Shown here: in pieces, positions 15,960 through 16,705 of the stretch | Layout of the letters: every line of letters starts with the position of its first letter | How positions within the stretch are numbered: the stretch's first letter is position 1 | Assembly (NCBI GenBank): GCA_022565415.1 | Contig: JAIUMT010000034.1 | Location: forward strand, 1-16,705 | Reading direction: 5' to 3' | DNA from: Balneolales bacterium | GTDB taxonomy: Bacteria; Bacteroidota; Rhodothermia; Balneolales; HLUCCA01 | Length of the DNA stretch: 16,705 bases | Position numbers and translations under genes: made by a program | The notes under the pieces: model-generated | Told to the model about the DNA's origin: nothing | The model's input: only the letters and a program-made list of their open reading frames with translations | The model's database searches: none

Positions 15960-16705
15960 GTGGCTAAAAAGAAAAAAGAAGCGAAAGCGCAATCATCATC
16001 TGGTATTTCGAACCGAGAGTCGCAGTCTTTGGATCGTTACTTGCAGGAAATTGGCAAAGTTCCCCTCATAACTCCCGAAGAAGAAGTTCGTCTGGCCAAG
16101 GAAATTCAGGCCGGAAACCAAGAAGCTCTCGAGAAATTAACCAAAGCCAACCTCCGATTTGTTGTTTCTGTAGCAAAACAGTACCAAAATCAAGGTTTAT
16201 CGCTCGGAGACCTCATTAATGAAGGGAATCTGGGACTGATTAAGGCCGCGAAACGTTTCGATGAAACCCGCGGATTTAAGTTCATTTCGTATGCCGTTTG
16301 GTGGATTCGTCAGTCGATTTTGCAAGCACTTGCCGAGCAAAGCCGTATCGTACGTTTACCTCTGAATCGCGTTGGTGCCCTAAATAAAATTGGTAAGGAG
16401 CTGTCCAAGCTCGAACAAGAGTATGAGCGAGGTCCTTCAGCAGCTGAACTTGCCGAAAGCCTGGATATGACCATAGCGGAGGTTTCCGATACCATGCGGA
16501 TTTCCGGGCGCCACCTTTCGGTTGATGCTCCATTTGCCCAGGGCGAAGACAACCGACTTCTCGACGTTCTGGAGAACGAAGAGACTCCGAGTCCAGAGAT
16601 GGAACTCATGGGGGAATCGCTCAAAGTCGAAATCGAACGCGCCCTTGCCAAGCTTACAAAACGCGAAGCCGAAGTCGTTCGACTATATTTCGGAATTGGT
16701 CGCGA
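15960..16705 (+). CDS. rpoD: Primary RNA polymerase sigma factor RpoD/SigA (3'-truncated)
   Basis: The frame runs from GTG at 15960 to the window edge (248 complete codons). The protein is the Bacteroidota-type short primary sigma factor without a region 1.1 domain. Visible parts are a Lys-rich leader ('MAKKKKEAKAQSSSG'), region 1.2 ('NRESQSLDRYLQEIGKVPLI'), region 2 ('NLRFVVSVAKQYQNQGLSLG', 'NEGNLGLIKAAKRFDETRGF', 'FISYAVWWIRQSILQALAEQ'), region 3 with 'GRHLSVDAPF', and the start of region 4 ('LTKREAEVVRLYFGIGR'); the region 4.2 helix-turn-helix is cut off. GTG is chosen because no ATG lies between the upstream in-frame TGA near 15910 and the conserved region. The RpoD identity, rather than an alternative sigma factor, rests on the near-canonical region 2 and the bypass of any RpoS or RpoH hallmarks. 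Confidence 0.95.
   Translation, partial: MAKKKKEAKAQSSSGISNRESQSLDRYLQEIGKVPLITPEEEVRLAKEIQAGNQEALEKLTKANLRFVVSVAKQYQNQGLSLGDLINEGNLGLIKAAKRFDETRGFKFISYAVWWIRQSILQALAEQSRIVRLPLNRVGALNKIGKELSKLEQEYERGPSAAELAESLDMTIAEVSDTMRISGRHLSVDAPFAQGEDNRLLDVLENEETPSPEMELMGESLKVEIERALAKLTKREAEVVRLYFGIGR

Noticed and set aside
16282..16651. Antisense open frames opposite rpoD
   Set aside because: The plus strand encodes highly conserved sigma regions 2-4 in one frame running off the window edge.

Overview
The window is a chromosomal, mostly housekeeping segment of a Bacteroidota/Balneolota-type bacterium (my best guess is Balneolaceae or a close relative). Three things point there: a short primary sigma factor with the 'NRESQSLDRYLQEIG' N-terminus of Bacteroidota RpoD; an exbB-exbD-exbD cluster with a proline-rich ExbD and an extra small membrane protein; and Bacteroidota-style ThiL and FtsH. 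I see no tRNA, rRNA, CRISPR array, insertion sequence or phage gene.

Layout. Positions 1-510 hold the 3' end of an outer-membrane beta-barrel-like protein. Positions 624-2839 form an ExbB/ExbD energy-transducing operon with a recognisable promoter and an intrinsic terminator: exbB, a 90-residue three-helix membrane protein, exbD1 and exbD2. Next come a ThiL-like protein (2855-3910), FtsH (3996-6122) and FolE2-type GTP cyclohydrolase (6255-7154). FolE2 ends at a strong terminator and converges on the terminator of a minus-strand gene. That gene (7433-11092) encodes a 1219-residue fused 2-oxoglutarate dehydrogenase E1/E2-type protein (Kgd/OdhA architecture). A 275-bp divergent intergenic region with a CRP-like dyad separates it from an operon with 3-nt gaps: an M3 oligoendopeptidase, a GAF-GAF-degenerate GGDEF protein, and phosphopentomutase. 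The start of the primary sigma factor gene runs off the right edge.

How the genes relate. The ExbB/D cluster powers outer-membrane processes with the proton motive force. FtsH does membrane protein quality control, Kgd serves the TCA cycle, and FolE2 feeds folate or other pterin pathways. DeoB and the peptidase salvage pentose phosphates and peptides. I found no complete undescribed system. The most unusual signals are the ThiL-like protein, in which several residues expected to bind metal or substrate are replaced; the tightly coupled GAF/degenerate-GGDEF protein; the three-helix protein inside the exb operon; and the dyads upstream of kgd/pepF and folE2.
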